A stretch of 64,000 nucleotides of DNA, taken from assembly GCA_028023455.1 (NCBI GenBank), contig JAQFVV010013072.1:62001-126000 (forward strand), written 5' to 3'. The stretch comes from Epiperipatus broadwayi. Taxonomy: Eukaryota > Onychophora > Udeonychophora > Euonychophora > Peripatidae. A program made the position numbers and the translations under genes. The notes beneath the pieces are model-generated. The model saw only the letters and a program-made list of their open reading frames with translations. It was not told where the DNA came from and searched no databases. Positions 52,808 to 64,000 of the stretch are shown in pieces; the stretch's first letter is position 1, and each line of letters begins with the position of its first letter.

Positions 52808-55800
52808 TCTCTATATTTATTTCAGATAAAATGTTGATATCTTTAACTGTTTACAGAGACAATATCATATATATAATGCACACTCCTTCCAAATATTATT
52901 GTACTATAAGTCTACAATTTATATGTTATTAAGATACAATTAAATTTGAATTTTAAGTTTAAATAGTACAATAGTAAAGAAGCTGATCACTTATATGTAT
53001 ACATACATGTATACATACACAAATTACACAATAATGTTTAAATTAATTGATAAATTTACAAGTACACACACTATTCAGCTCTAACAAATGGAAAAATGTG
53101 TTCCCGTTTTACTTTTTATCTAGGTCCTTATAAATGATAACTACAGAAAAAAAAAACAAATAAATCATGACATTCTTGAACTTTCACTCTCACTGCCAAT
53201 ATTTAAATTAACAATGTATATTTAAATTCTAATAATACTAATAACTGCCTCTTGTAAATAATTTTGATTCATGTTCTAACTGTATATTTCACCATGCTGT
53301 TTTGAGTTACAAAGATTTTTTCCAAATGCTACATTTTTAAAAATATATATTTTATAGAAAAATAAATTGATAACTGGGTTGAGATATGAACAATTTTGAT
53401 TATTACATTTTTACATTGTATAAAAATGCATTGTTTTGATGCAAAATTATCTTAGTTATAAATAATTATGTTTTTATACAATGTTTATGCATAGATATAA
53501 TATATGCATGTAAGTGTTAATCATAATTAGTTCAGTTAAGTACTGTATTGTATTTTGTCTTTGCATTTTTATAAATATCATTTTTAAAATGAATACTTGA
53601 AAACAAATTATTAATAATTGATATTTAATTTATTTGGTAAAAGACCTCTAAACTAATAGGAAGATTGCGCCAGTTTTTACCAGATAAGTAGAATCACTTT
53701 CTAAAAATTTTGTAGTTCAGTGAATCAATGGTTAAAATGATTATTACAATCATAGTATAAAACAATCATTATGTTTGTTTTTATAGAAATCCCAAACAGT
53801 AAGGAGCATACATTTTAACATAAACACAAATAAATGCTAAATAATTGTCATAATCTCCTGATAGTTTGTGACAGTTTAGATCAATAAATGAATAAACCTC
53901 ATAACTTTATAAACTGTATTTTTATCAATAAATTCAAATTTATTAATGACAAAATAAAGACAAGTTATATTCTTAACAGTGAGTTACAAGTTTATCCATA
54001 AAAGTTTATAATATGACAATGTTCACACATGACATGCCCTTGTGAAATACTTTCATTTATTCATAGCATACATAGAATTAGAATTAATTTACAATTTGTA
54101 AAACTTGAATCTTATCTTAATTACTGATTAGTATTTGCATTGCTCAATTAGTTTGCTATAGAATTTAGCAGCAATAAATTTTACTTATTTGTATTGCATA
54201 CTGAAATTTCTTGTTCAATGAGATTTGCATAAAGATTTAATTTTAAAACACCTGATTGTGTTTTAAGTTATAATTCTTTATTATGCTTTTTTCATTTTTA
54301 CTTAAAAATTTTACCTGTGAGAAACGATTTCAATCTTTTGCAAGTGTTCTTAATTTTATAAAATAAAACATTTTTATTTATTTTTGCAGTAACTTGTAAA
54401 GTTAAAGTAATGAAAGAATAACATTGTTTGTCAATAACATATTTAACCAGTTGTTAAATGATTTTAATTCCATAACATTTCTAAATGCATGTAAGAAAAT
54501 CTAGATCTGAGTCTGTGTTGAATGACTAAAGAATTCTCATTTTTTGGAGAAAACTTTATTAATAATTACCAGTAAATACAATTATATTTTTATTACTATT
54601 TTATATTCAATGTTTCACAATATTAAAAATATTTTAATTTTAAAACTAATATACTTAAATGTACATATTATAAATACACATTTACCCTAGTTAGCAATGG
54701 CAAATAATATTCTAAATGATCTTAAGTCAAAGTTCTCATTAAAAAATAAGCAATTATAATGAGCTCCTATGCTAAAAAAATAATTTATTTAAAATTTGAA
54801 ATGTCTAAAAAATCCATTAAAAAATAAAAAGTTTAAAATTAAAAAGTGTTAACTAATAAATAAATATCCTACTAAAAATATTATTAAAAAAATATTATTA
54901 AACTGTGAGGTAAATATTTTGAGAGCTAAGTATTTTGAGAGCTATAATTTATTTATTTTTATTGATGATGATTCATCATTTTTTTCTTACATAGAGATAT
55001 AATATTACCTGATTATTAATTAATTAAATTAAAGCATGGAGAAAAAAACTATCTACAATGTACATTTTTAAATTTATTTTTGTTGCACTTTATTTCTATT
55101 TTATTTTTGTATTATCTGATCAATAAAACATAAAACTTTTTTATTTTCGTTTACACTGCTGTTAACTTTTTTTTCAAAAAACATTATGAATTTATTCATT
55201 TTACATAGAGTGAAATTAAATAAAATTTGATAATGAAATCTAATCTACAATTGATATCTAATGTTTTAATAATATAAATGCTTAATTCTTTTTTATCAAT
55301 ATTGTAAAGATATATATTTTTATAATATATTTACAATAAAGGCTGCCACTATCTGGAACAAATTATGAGAGTATTGTTGTAAAATTGATCAAATAAATAT
55401 TTTTAATGTATGTTTAGTCATATGTGATCATATAAATTTGATTATTCATGAAATCAGATTTTTCTCTTTTTTCCACCAAAATAATTTACAGTTATTATTA
55501 ACAATTATTTCCCACAAAAAAATAACATTTATAACAGTTTTGATCCATAAAACTGAATGACTTCATTTAAAAATTTAATATAGATACACTTTGTTGTTTG
55601 TACTTAATCAAAATAAGTTTTTAATTATTTTCTATACTAAATAAAATTGGCATTATTTTTGCTTTTGTAGTCATTAATGATAAAGTCATATTTACTGTGA
55701 ACTTGTCATAAATAAAACCACTGATTGTTTTGCAAGATCATTGGATAAAAATCAAATAAACTACACTAACCACATTTTAATTCTATAATCAAAAAACATA

Positions 55801-57036
55801 ATATTGTATACTGTATAATGAATAAATTCTGAAATGGACTGTATATTTTTAGTGTCAGTGACACCATTTTATTTGTGGTTGACATAACTTTAATGAAGTC
55901 ATTATTATCTGACATCATCAATCTTAAATAACTTTTTTTTTTAAAAAAAAAGTTTTGAAATAGTAAGTACAAGTGGATGATTGCTATAGTGAGTACTCAC
56001 ATAAATATCCATCAATAACTGGAGTAAAGATCTAAAGTTTCTAGAATTAATAAATTTTAAGACATTTTAGCTTTTATACTTTATATTTTTTTAATTTATT
56101 GTTTTTTATAATATATTATTTTTATGGAACATTTAATATTCAATATTTGTCATAGTACATTTTGTAAAAACTGCAACCTTTATAAAAAGGAGATAATGTT
56201 TAAATATTTGAGTGAAATAGCAAAAATATCTTAATTTATTTTATTTTTATCCCTATAGTTATCATTGTTTAATTTATGGATAATATTAGAATTTAGAAAA
56301 CATAGTTTTATTTTTTTTTTGTTGTGACTAATATATCCAGGGCCAACCAGTCAATTGGCATCTGGATAATTTTAATGGTTTATTAAAACATAACACAAAA
56401 ATTTAATAAGAAATTTAGAATTGTTTTACTCTGAACAATGATAATACTGTTAGTAAAATATTAGTAATTTAATGCTATTTGCTAGTTGAGAACAGAATCT
56501 CTCAAATCACTTAACAGTTCATATCTCTGAAGATATTTGATATATATAAATATCTCTAACTCTGCAACTTTTGTAAGTATGTTATTGCTCACACACATTA
56601 TTCTGAGTTAGGTGAAATAGATTCTTGACTAAAACTATTTTTAACTAACTTTTAGAACATCAGAACTGACCACGAACAAAACTTAAATTCAGCACTTAGT
56701 ACAACATTTTTTGCACTATTTATTTTTTCCCTTTCTTTCAATTCTTTTTCTGCAGACTTTTTTATCAGATTTCTAATTTACATAAACTAAGACTTTTTAA
56801 ATATGCAAATTTGTTTGTTGCTTTTTGCAATTATTAATTTATTTTTTTCTACATATTAATTATTTGTTCTTTTCTGGAGTATTCTAGCAATATTAATTTA
56901 TATATCTGTACACACACATTTATTTATGCCTTAATAATATACATGTGCAAACATAGCAGTGAAATTATTTGCTGAATAATTTAAATATAGATTTAAAAAA
57001 TAAATACATACAAAACTATTTAAAAAAAAGTTTTCA
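52808..57036. other. AT-rich gene-free stretch
   Basis: Nothing recognisable beyond short A and T runs and small (TA)n tracts. No frame longer than about 68 codons, and none has a motif. Confidence 0.55.
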
Positions 57037-57151
57037 TTTAACCTTCAATTAACATGGTATGCTTAGCATGCTTTCAAATATTTAATAATCATCCTTATAG
57101 CATAGATTGTAAGAGTGACTTGGGATATTTATTAGAGAATAAACAAGGCAA
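57037..57151. repeat. Left terminal inverted repeat of a Penelope-like element
   Basis: From tttaaccttcaattaacatggt to ttattagagaataaacaagg, this segment is an inverted, moderately diverged copy of 59039-59156. The shared cores catggtatgctta and attagagaataaacaaggca are exact. Confidence 0.8.
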
Positions 57152-58780
57152 GGAATATACAAGTGTAAATAAGTATAGCTACATAAGCCATTTTTTGAAA
57201 AGAGGATGCAGGATTCTTTTTTGTTGATTGCATATCTGTCATTGGCAATATACCAGACATTTTTCCTTTACATTTGGCATCATTATGTTTAGAGCAGACA
57301 ATTCTGGTAGATGTAGGTTCAAAGCAGTGTCCATGTTTGGATTCATGCTCAAAGAAAATGGATTTGCTTTCAATGTGCTCTTTGGCATGATTATTCAAGT
57401 ATCTGTGTTGCAGAACTTAGGTGGATAAATTGACATGCAATTTCCTATAACAAACTGCATGACAGCTTGCATTGTGGCATATAATCTTGTGTGCAACTTG
57501 GAATTTTATCTCAGTGTGCAGTTTATCTTTTTGCATTATTAATCATCTGATCCAATACAGGGTGAGTGCAAAGTCCAATTTGGTGTGTATCAAAACATTT
57601 TATTTATTCTATGTGTAGCCCCTGGTATATATAGAAATGATATCCAGGGTTAGTCATTGATTTGTGTAGATGGATGTCTAATTTTAAAATAAAAGTTTTT
57701 GACATTCTGGATGAGAGTTAAACCTTTGTATCCTATATTATGCAATTCTGTGATATATTTTTTAATATTAACTTTTTTTTATCTGTTTCAAAGTTATATA
57801 GAATATGGTTTCTATACAAAAATATCCTAAGACTGGTTATTTATGGGCCTTCAGTATTAAAGATTCAGGGCATATATTGCCTTTGCACAGGAATTGGTTT
57901 TACAAATATTTTGTACTTTAACTAAGTAATATTGTGCTGAATGTATAAATCTAAGTATATGAAGTCTTTTCAGTCATCTTCTTTCTTTATTGATCAGTTT
58001 AATGAAGATGCATGTGTAATCTCCATCAGTATTTCATTGATTATCATCTCTGGGGCAAAAATAAGAACATTGTCCATGTATATATATATATATAACAAGG
58101 ATGGAATTTTCTTAAAAAATTTAGAAATTAAGTTGAGAGACTGCAAAACCTCTCACTTAATTTCAATACTGTTTGCACTTTATAAAAATAAATATTATTT
58201 AAAAATTTAGGTAAAATATTTTCTTTAAATTTATTAAGTATGATGCTTGATATTATGCAGCTGATGGAGAGGTTCGTAGGTACCCCATCTTCCATTTTCT
58301 AATATACACTATCAAATAAGGCAGTAATACCTTCATGGATTTAGTTTAGGAATTCTACAATGAATTCAGTTTTTTGTGCATTGGACTCTGCCTTATCCAG
58401 TACGCTTTTAACAATTTAAGTCAATAATTTATGTGTGATAAAACTGTATGGCTCAGAAATGTCCAATGATGCCAGGAGATCATGCTTATCAAGTCATATG
58501 CTCTTAATTTTATTGAAGCATTCGAAAGATGATTTGACAGTGAATATGTCAAAACCAAATTTATTGATGAGCCATTGGCTAATCATTTGTGAAGCCTTGT
58601 AATAATAAGTTTCCACAAAGTCACACATCAAATGTAGGGGATATTCTATTCTATGTACTTCTATATTAGCAAAACATCTGGGAGGGGTTGCCCCATGAAA
58701 GATAGATGTTGCTTCTTGAATGCCTTATTACAAAACTTGCAGAGGATAGTGGATGTAAATTTATCTTTATTTTTTTTTGA
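57132..58780 (-). pseudogene. Penelope-like RT and GIY-YIG polyprotein, broken
   Basis: On the minus strand, at about 58560-58460, SSFECFNKIKSI, a stop and LDKHDLLASLDIS match the PLE RT segment that ends in LASLDVSSLFTN; the following FTN is lost. Near 58078-58010 MDNVLIFAPE, followed by INEILMEI, stands where the YVDD motif and following helix should be, with the catalytic Asp pair degraded. At about 57500-57430 SCHAVCYRKLHVNLSTR corresponds to the YIG-x-T...R part of GIY-YIG. The last open piece (57398-57132) carries NHAKEHIESKS and EHESKHGHCFEP, with the conserved HIES-type helix. There are many stops and shifts. A different subfamily from the fragment at 19862. Confidence 0.75.
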
Positions 58781-59038
58781 TATTGTACAAATCCATTAAT
58801 TAAATTTTTAACTTATTGATTTGCATATTCATTTTTGTGAAAAAATCCTGTTTGTATAGTTATACAAACCAATTCCCCTTGTCTTTTTTAATACAAAAAT
58901 GGTTGTTTTCATGAAAATATTGCTTAATGGACTCAATATTTTTAAACCATTGCTTATTTTGAAACCTGCTTTGTTTACAAGCTACTGACTACACTATTTG
59001 ATCAATAATATTTTCTTTTTACTGTTTGACATTGTTTC

Positions 59039-59156
59039 TGCCTTGTTTATTCTCTAATAAATATAAATATCATGTCCATCTTACAATTTATATTATGAGG
59101 ATGACTATTAAGTAGTCAAAAGTATACTAAGCATACCATGCTACCTGAAAGTTAAA
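59039..59156. repeat. Right terminal inverted repeat of the Penelope-like element
   Basis: Inverted partner of 57037-57151, from tgccttgtttattctctaat to catgctacctgaaagttaaa. Confidence 0.8.
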
Positions 59157-60370
59157 TTAAAGCTTTTTCTAAATACTTTTGTACATATTTATTGTTTTAA
59201 TTACATTTTCAGAGATAATGTATATTAAAGTTTTGATGTTAAATATAGATTGATGAGTAATTTGTTTATATAATTTCCAGATTACTGATAGTGCATTTAG
59301 TTTTATTATAAATTAGGGGTTTGCAAAGTTATTAAAATTATTAGAAATTAAATTTGCCTTATAAGTTTAAAAAAAAATATTAACTAATTTCAGAGGAACT
59401 GCAAAAGTATCTGGTTTGTTTAAATTTCAGTCTTATAAACTATCATTGCCTAATCTATGGTATATAAAAACTTAGGATCGCAAATAAAAGGTGAATTATT
59501 TTTACATTTGTGTGTAGTTGAATTTGAATATTTGGTGATGCGAATTTTTTTACATAGTAACAAGATTACCATTAGCACATTTGGTTTTTATATATACATA
59601 TATTTGGAGGGGAAATATAACTAAAGATCTCAGGACTTTTAATAGTGACAGTAATCATACAACAGATATTAAAATGTTACTCCATGTTCCATATGAAATA
59701 TGAGAAAAAATAAAAAATATCTGATATTGGCAAAATGTATAAAATTTTAGCATAAGAAAAATTTGTTCTGGAACTAATAAAAAATTACAGACTGAATATA
59801 GTAAATTTTATGGTTAGCAGAAACTTTATGATCAGATCCAATAGTATTATTACATCCAACATATATAAACAATAATACTTCTAGCCATGCAGAATACTTG
59901 TACTGCATAAAAAAGTTATGTTATAAAAAAAAATCAATCAATCAATATGGGTAAATTAATAGATTTTAACAAATATAAAAAAAGAATTTGCTAAAGAGAT
60001 TGATTTTTTTTTTTTGGAATGAATCATTGAAAAAGTAGTCAATAAAGTGATTAAAATCTAAAATTAGTATCATTAAATCTGTTGATTCAATTTCATCATT
60101 GATATATAAACAATTATTTATCATATTTAATATTGCAAAGCAAGATATAAAAATCTATTTCAATCAACAATTTATTGAGTCAATCAATTATCAATATCTA
60201 AGAGAAAACATGATTCACTATTTTAAAAAAAACTTACTAGTACATTGTCAAACTTTTATATAAGTCAAATAACAAAAAAGGCATTGACATAAACATATTT
60301 TCCAAAACGATTCCAGTAAAATGCAATGTAAAATAATATCACCACTATCATGCAATTAAAAATACATCTT
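59157..60370. other. AT-rich non-coding stretch
   Basis: Nothing recognisable. Confidence 0.5.
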
Positions 60371-60474
60371 GCATTGGTGGTCAAAAGGTCAGCGTGACTG
60401 CCTTGCACTAGCAGGCAGTTGCCCGGGTTGCGGGTTCGCGTCCTGGCCGGTGCTATGACACTTTAAAAAAAAAA
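60371..60474 (+). mobile_element. Short tRNA-derived SINE with a nearly complete cloverleaf
   Basis: gcattgg (60371) pairs with ccggtgc (60445-60451) as a 7-bp acceptor stem. GTCA...TGAC forms a D stem, and TGCCT...AGGCA an anticodon stem with a 9-nt loop (tgcactagc). GCGGG-TTCGCGT-CCTGG forms a T arm with four of five pairs. The B box is GGTTCGCGTCC, one base from consensus. The acceptor 5' half and GGTGGTC resemble tRNA-Gly(GCC). The oversized anticodon loop, the 12-nt variable region, the constant 3' tail tatgacac and a poly-A stretch argue for a SINE, or SINE head, rather than a functional tRNA. Confidence 0.7.
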
Positions 60475-60971
60475 CAAGAGCATTGATGTGCTACAAAGCT
60501 TCAGGAAACAAATTAATCAAATCATGTTATTAAAATAGAGTTTAAATCTATTTAAAGAAATTAGTATTCATCATATATGTATTACAAAAATAATATCCAA
60601 CTAGCTTAGAAGTCATCCAAATATGGTTAAAAATTATATAGGAGCATGTAGAAACTATAAGCTCATTAGAGAAGCCAAACTTTTTACAAATAATCTTTCT
60701 CCTTTTTCCTAGATTCAATATTAAAAATAAAGAATAAGTAGAGCAATAATCACCTAATATAATCATAATTGTTTATTGTTGTTATAATAATTTTTCAAAA
60801 TATTGTTCGTACATTAAACAAAATAATATTATAAAGGTAGTGTTATTTAATTCTTGCTAATTATTGTATCAGATTAGAAAATAAAAAATTTTACTGAAAT
60901 TACAATGGAAATACTATATTATTATAATTCAATGACAAAATCATCATTTTTGATAAGCAGAAAATGATTAT

Positions 60972-61467
60972 GGCTAGTTTATGTAATGCTTTTTGTAGAA
61001 TAACCTAATATTAAAAGAAAATATGCCTACGTGTTAAAAAAGCTTTTTAATTAATACATTTATCAGTTTTATATACTGAAGTGAGATTTAAATATTTAAT
61101 AGGAAAGCAGTATAGAGACTTAAGACTATTCAAAAAAGTATAAATATATCTCGGAAGTAATAAGAAAAAATCAAGTATGATATATGAGAATCAGAGAATA
61201 AATGATTATCATCATTAGCGTATTAAAAGACTGAAATGGAACTGGACTAGAAATATTAATAAAAAAAAGATGATAATATAGGATGACAGCAGAAGTCTTA
61301 AACTAAATTTCAAAAAATTATAAATGGCTTAGAATCAGACTGCATATGAAATTGTTGGATGAAATAGAGAAGACTGCTGTTGTGATATGAAGAACAGGGT
61401 TACAAATTGAAGAAACGACATTAAATTTTGGAAAAACTTTTAGCCCACAGTTTATCAATAATGATTA
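60972..61467 (+). pseudogene. RTE-type LINE, decayed 3' fragment
   Basis: It aligns with 24165-24672 of the intact copy: aatatgcctacgtgtt, a cagtatagagacttaaga stretch, then actgaaatggaactgga, and the end near ttatcaataatgatta. Heavily mutated, with no open frame left. 5'-truncated. Confidence 0.8.
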
Positions 61468-63168
61468 AAAATAAAGAAATAATACAACATAAATCATTCT
61501 AAAATATTTTTAAAAGTAAAAAGACTGATTTTATGTCTTTCACTTAATAGAAGTAAAGATTTTTTAGCATATCTGTTTTAAAATGAGTGTGACTAAAAAT
61601 ATTAATTAGTTAATGAAGTATCTAAAATAAGTTGTCATCTTAGTCTCTACCAGTAAAAAGCTCTTGATATTTGAACTTTTTTTTTCAATTTATTAAGTTA
61701 TATTCAATTGCTAGTTATATTTGCGTGTATATAAAACAATGTTTTCTTATGAAACATAAATCATTCCAAGTCAGAAAAACTAATTTCTTAATTCGTGGCA
61801 ACAAAAAAATAGTCATCATAAAAAAATCCTACTCTTTATTAAAATACTATTTTAAAGATTGAAAGACATTAAAAGAAGCCAATGATCCCACTATTATATA
61901 TATATAATGCTCTTTAATAAGAGTACATCATTTTTTTAATTGAAATGGTAATTTGGTATGACTAATTTATTATCCTACAAAGATGCTGTCCAACTGAAGA
62001 AATATAATAGTTTTATATTTATTTAAAAAGGAAGTGTCATCATCAGTGATCTGTGTAATCAGAATAATCCAAATAGCCACATTATATTGTTTATTTAAAA
62101 TTATATTATTTAAAATTATAGATATAATTCATTTATATATTAAGATATGAGAGGTTTAGAAATCTATATTGATGTAGTAAATGTCATGAGTATGATTATG
62201 TGGTGATGATTGTATCATATTGTTCCACAAAATAATGTAAACAAAGACATAAGTAAATTGTTGAATAAATAAAACATATAATCAAATGGACAACCAGCAC
62301 ATAACTGGTTTATGTGTAAATGACCACCTTCCCCTTCTGTTGTTGGTTGTGTTCCATTATAATATATATGTAATAAAAGTTGCATATGTATATTAATATG
62401 GTTAAGGTTTATATAATTATTCTTTCTTCAATGTTTTGGTTTTCTACTCATCTTAATGCATTTTCGGTGCGATGCACCGTAATTATAGCTCTAATTATTG
62501 TGCACTGTATTTATATATATTTATATATGCAAAAACTTTTAATACGAGTAAATTAGCTTCTAATTCAATGAAAACAAATATTACTAAAATTACAAAATTT
62601 ACTAACGTTAAACTGCTTTTGTTTACTGTAACATTTGCATAAGATTCCAGACAAGGCCAAAAAAATTTAAACATACGGCAGAAAAATCACTGACAGTTTG
62701 GACAAAAGTATTTTAAAAACAATTAAATTTTATTTAATTAAACAATAGTGGAAACAAACTTATACTTTCTAAATCTATTACATCTCACAAATAATCTCTC
62801 TATCATTTTAAAACAAGTTCATATGTTTTTTAATAAAACAACATAATTAATATAAATAATAAATATGTAAATACGGTATATGCATATGTTTATATTGTAA
62901 ATATTATATTTTTTATGAAATCACTTTCTACATATAAGGTGAGTGAATAAATCCACAAATGTGAACTCAAAAAAGTAACATTTGAAGGAAATGATTAAAA
63001 TTAGTTGGGTTTTTTTTTTTTCATAAAAAGCATTTTTTAAATTAATTCAAAAAACACACAGATTAAGATATAAAAATAATAATAAAATCGATAAATAATT
63101 TACTAAATAAATCCTAAACAGGCGATAAATAAATTTATCTTAAATATTTTTGAATCATAAGCATTTTA
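61468..63168. other. AT-rich non-coding stretch
   Basis: Nothing recognisable. A small palindrome, gcgatgcaccgt with ttttcggtg beside it, lies near 62460-62480. Confidence 0.5.
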
Positions 63169-63430
63169 TGTGATAATATGTTGAACTATTTCCATTATCT
63201 ATCAGTAAATGTTGAATGTATAAAAAATTTTAAACATTTCAAATACAAACAACTTGTTAGTAATAACACACAAATAGTCATCACATGTATTATTAACCTG
63301 TAATGTCTATTTGTCTGTTATTACTAACAAGTTGTTTCTATATGAAAAGTTTAAATAAAGTTTACAATTTTCTATACATTCAACATTTACTGATAGATGA
63401 TGGAAATAATCCAATATATTATCACATCTA
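63169..63430. mobile_element. Foldback/MITE-like element, about 260 bp
   Basis: The left arm (63169-63284) and the right arm (63306-63430) are reverse complements with scattered mismatches and one small indel. The shared inner sequence is caacttgttagtaataaca and the shared outer sequence is atctatcagtaaatgttgaa. Only about 20 nt separate the arms. It has no coding capacity and differs in sequence from the foldback family at 15 and 34 kb. Confidence 0.8.
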
Positions 63431-64000
63431 ATATATCATCATCACATACCTTCAGCCAAATAATAAGCATTTTATTTTTATTTTTAGCTTTTATGACTAA
63501 TGTTGTTTTTATCACACCAATTTTTTTGAATTAATTAACAGGAAATAAATTGCCAGATAAATAGTATTCCAGCATAGAATTATGAAAGATAAAATCTATT
63601 TAACTTAGATGTTAATATAAATATTCTAACTGTAAATATTTATATGTAGGTGTAAACACAATAGACATAGTTAATTAATTTCAAGTATGTATACATATAT
63701 ATTTAATTTATCTATATTTGTGATATGTATAATACATATATATTGTACATCTATAAATAGATGGTCCAAATATATTGGCATTTAAAATATTTAAAAGCTA
63801 AAAAAAAAAAAGGTAAATTTAAAGATCTTTTAAATTAATGCATTTAAATTTATTTTTTTTAGTTAGTGTAATTTTTTTTTTTTAGAAATGTACAATGAGA
63901 GTTGATTTTTTAGTTGAATTATTTATCCTTAGTTTAATAAAAGTTGAAATTGGAAATAATAAAGAAAAGACAAGCAGATTACTAATCCAAATAAACAAAA
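63431..64000. other. AT-rich non-coding end of the window
   Basis: Nothing recognisable. There are A and T homopolymers near 63800 and 63875. Confidence 0.5.

Larger units (their letters stand above)
57037..59156 (-). mobile_element. Penelope-like retroelement, decayed, between inverted repeats
   Basis: About 2.1 kb, read on the minus strand. It holds an RT relic (about 58700-58000) and a C-terminal GIY-YIG relic (about 57500-57132), bounded by inverted repeats of about 115 bp. Penelope-like elements carry an RT related to telomerase and a GIY-YIG endonuclease, and often have terminal repeats in direct or inverted orientation, which fits. The copy is shorter than a full PLE, so internal deletions are likely. 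Confidence 0.8.

Overview
This is nuclear DNA from an animal. It is extremely AT-rich by eye, full of (TA)n, (TTA)n and homopolymer tracts, and I found no host protein-coding gene, no rRNA gene and no intact tRNA gene. The longest open frames all belong to retrotransposons. The mix of an RTE-clade LINE, Penelope-like elements, tRNA-derived SINEs and foldback elements fits an invertebrate. I lean towards a mollusc, perhaps a cephalopod, but the sequence alone does not settle it. The window reads as an intergenic or intronic repeat graveyard.

The dominant family is an RTE-type non-LTR retrotransposon: one long ORF with an AP-like endonuclease (EN) and a reverse transcriptase (RT), and a (TGA)n tail. 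The best copy (21394-24687) is full length, has 12-bp target-site duplications, and its frame is broken by only one in-frame stop. A second full-length copy lies in three pieces (about 44293-44417, 47461-48145 and 50338-52807). It was split by two insertions: a 3.04-kb segment flanked by TTACT and a 2.19-kb element with TGTAA...TTACA ends. Other copies are a 5'-truncated one (17376-18649), a long decayed minus-strand one (about 36135-38600) and two decayed 3' ends (about 42195-42590 and 60972-61467).

Two Penelope-like elements (PLEs) are present. At 19728-20308 a GIY-YIG endonuclease frame sits directly behind a near-perfect 77-bp-arm hairpin. At 57037-59156 a decayed minus-strand copy with RT and GIY-YIG remnants lies between inverted repeats of about 115 bp. 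A family of foldback elements with arms of about 200-250 bp occurs at 15055-16125 (two copies) and 34322-34948; one arm carries a hammerhead-ribozyme-like core. Two short SINEs with a tRNA-Gly-like head occur at 40016 and 60371.

The remainder is AT-rich sequence with microsatellites, small palindromes and degenerate minisatellites. Two compositional oddities stand out. The 11.0-14.8 kb stretch is clearly richer in CpG than its surroundings. About 360 nt after a poly-T tract at 31936 almost entirely lack G, which may be an assembly artefact.
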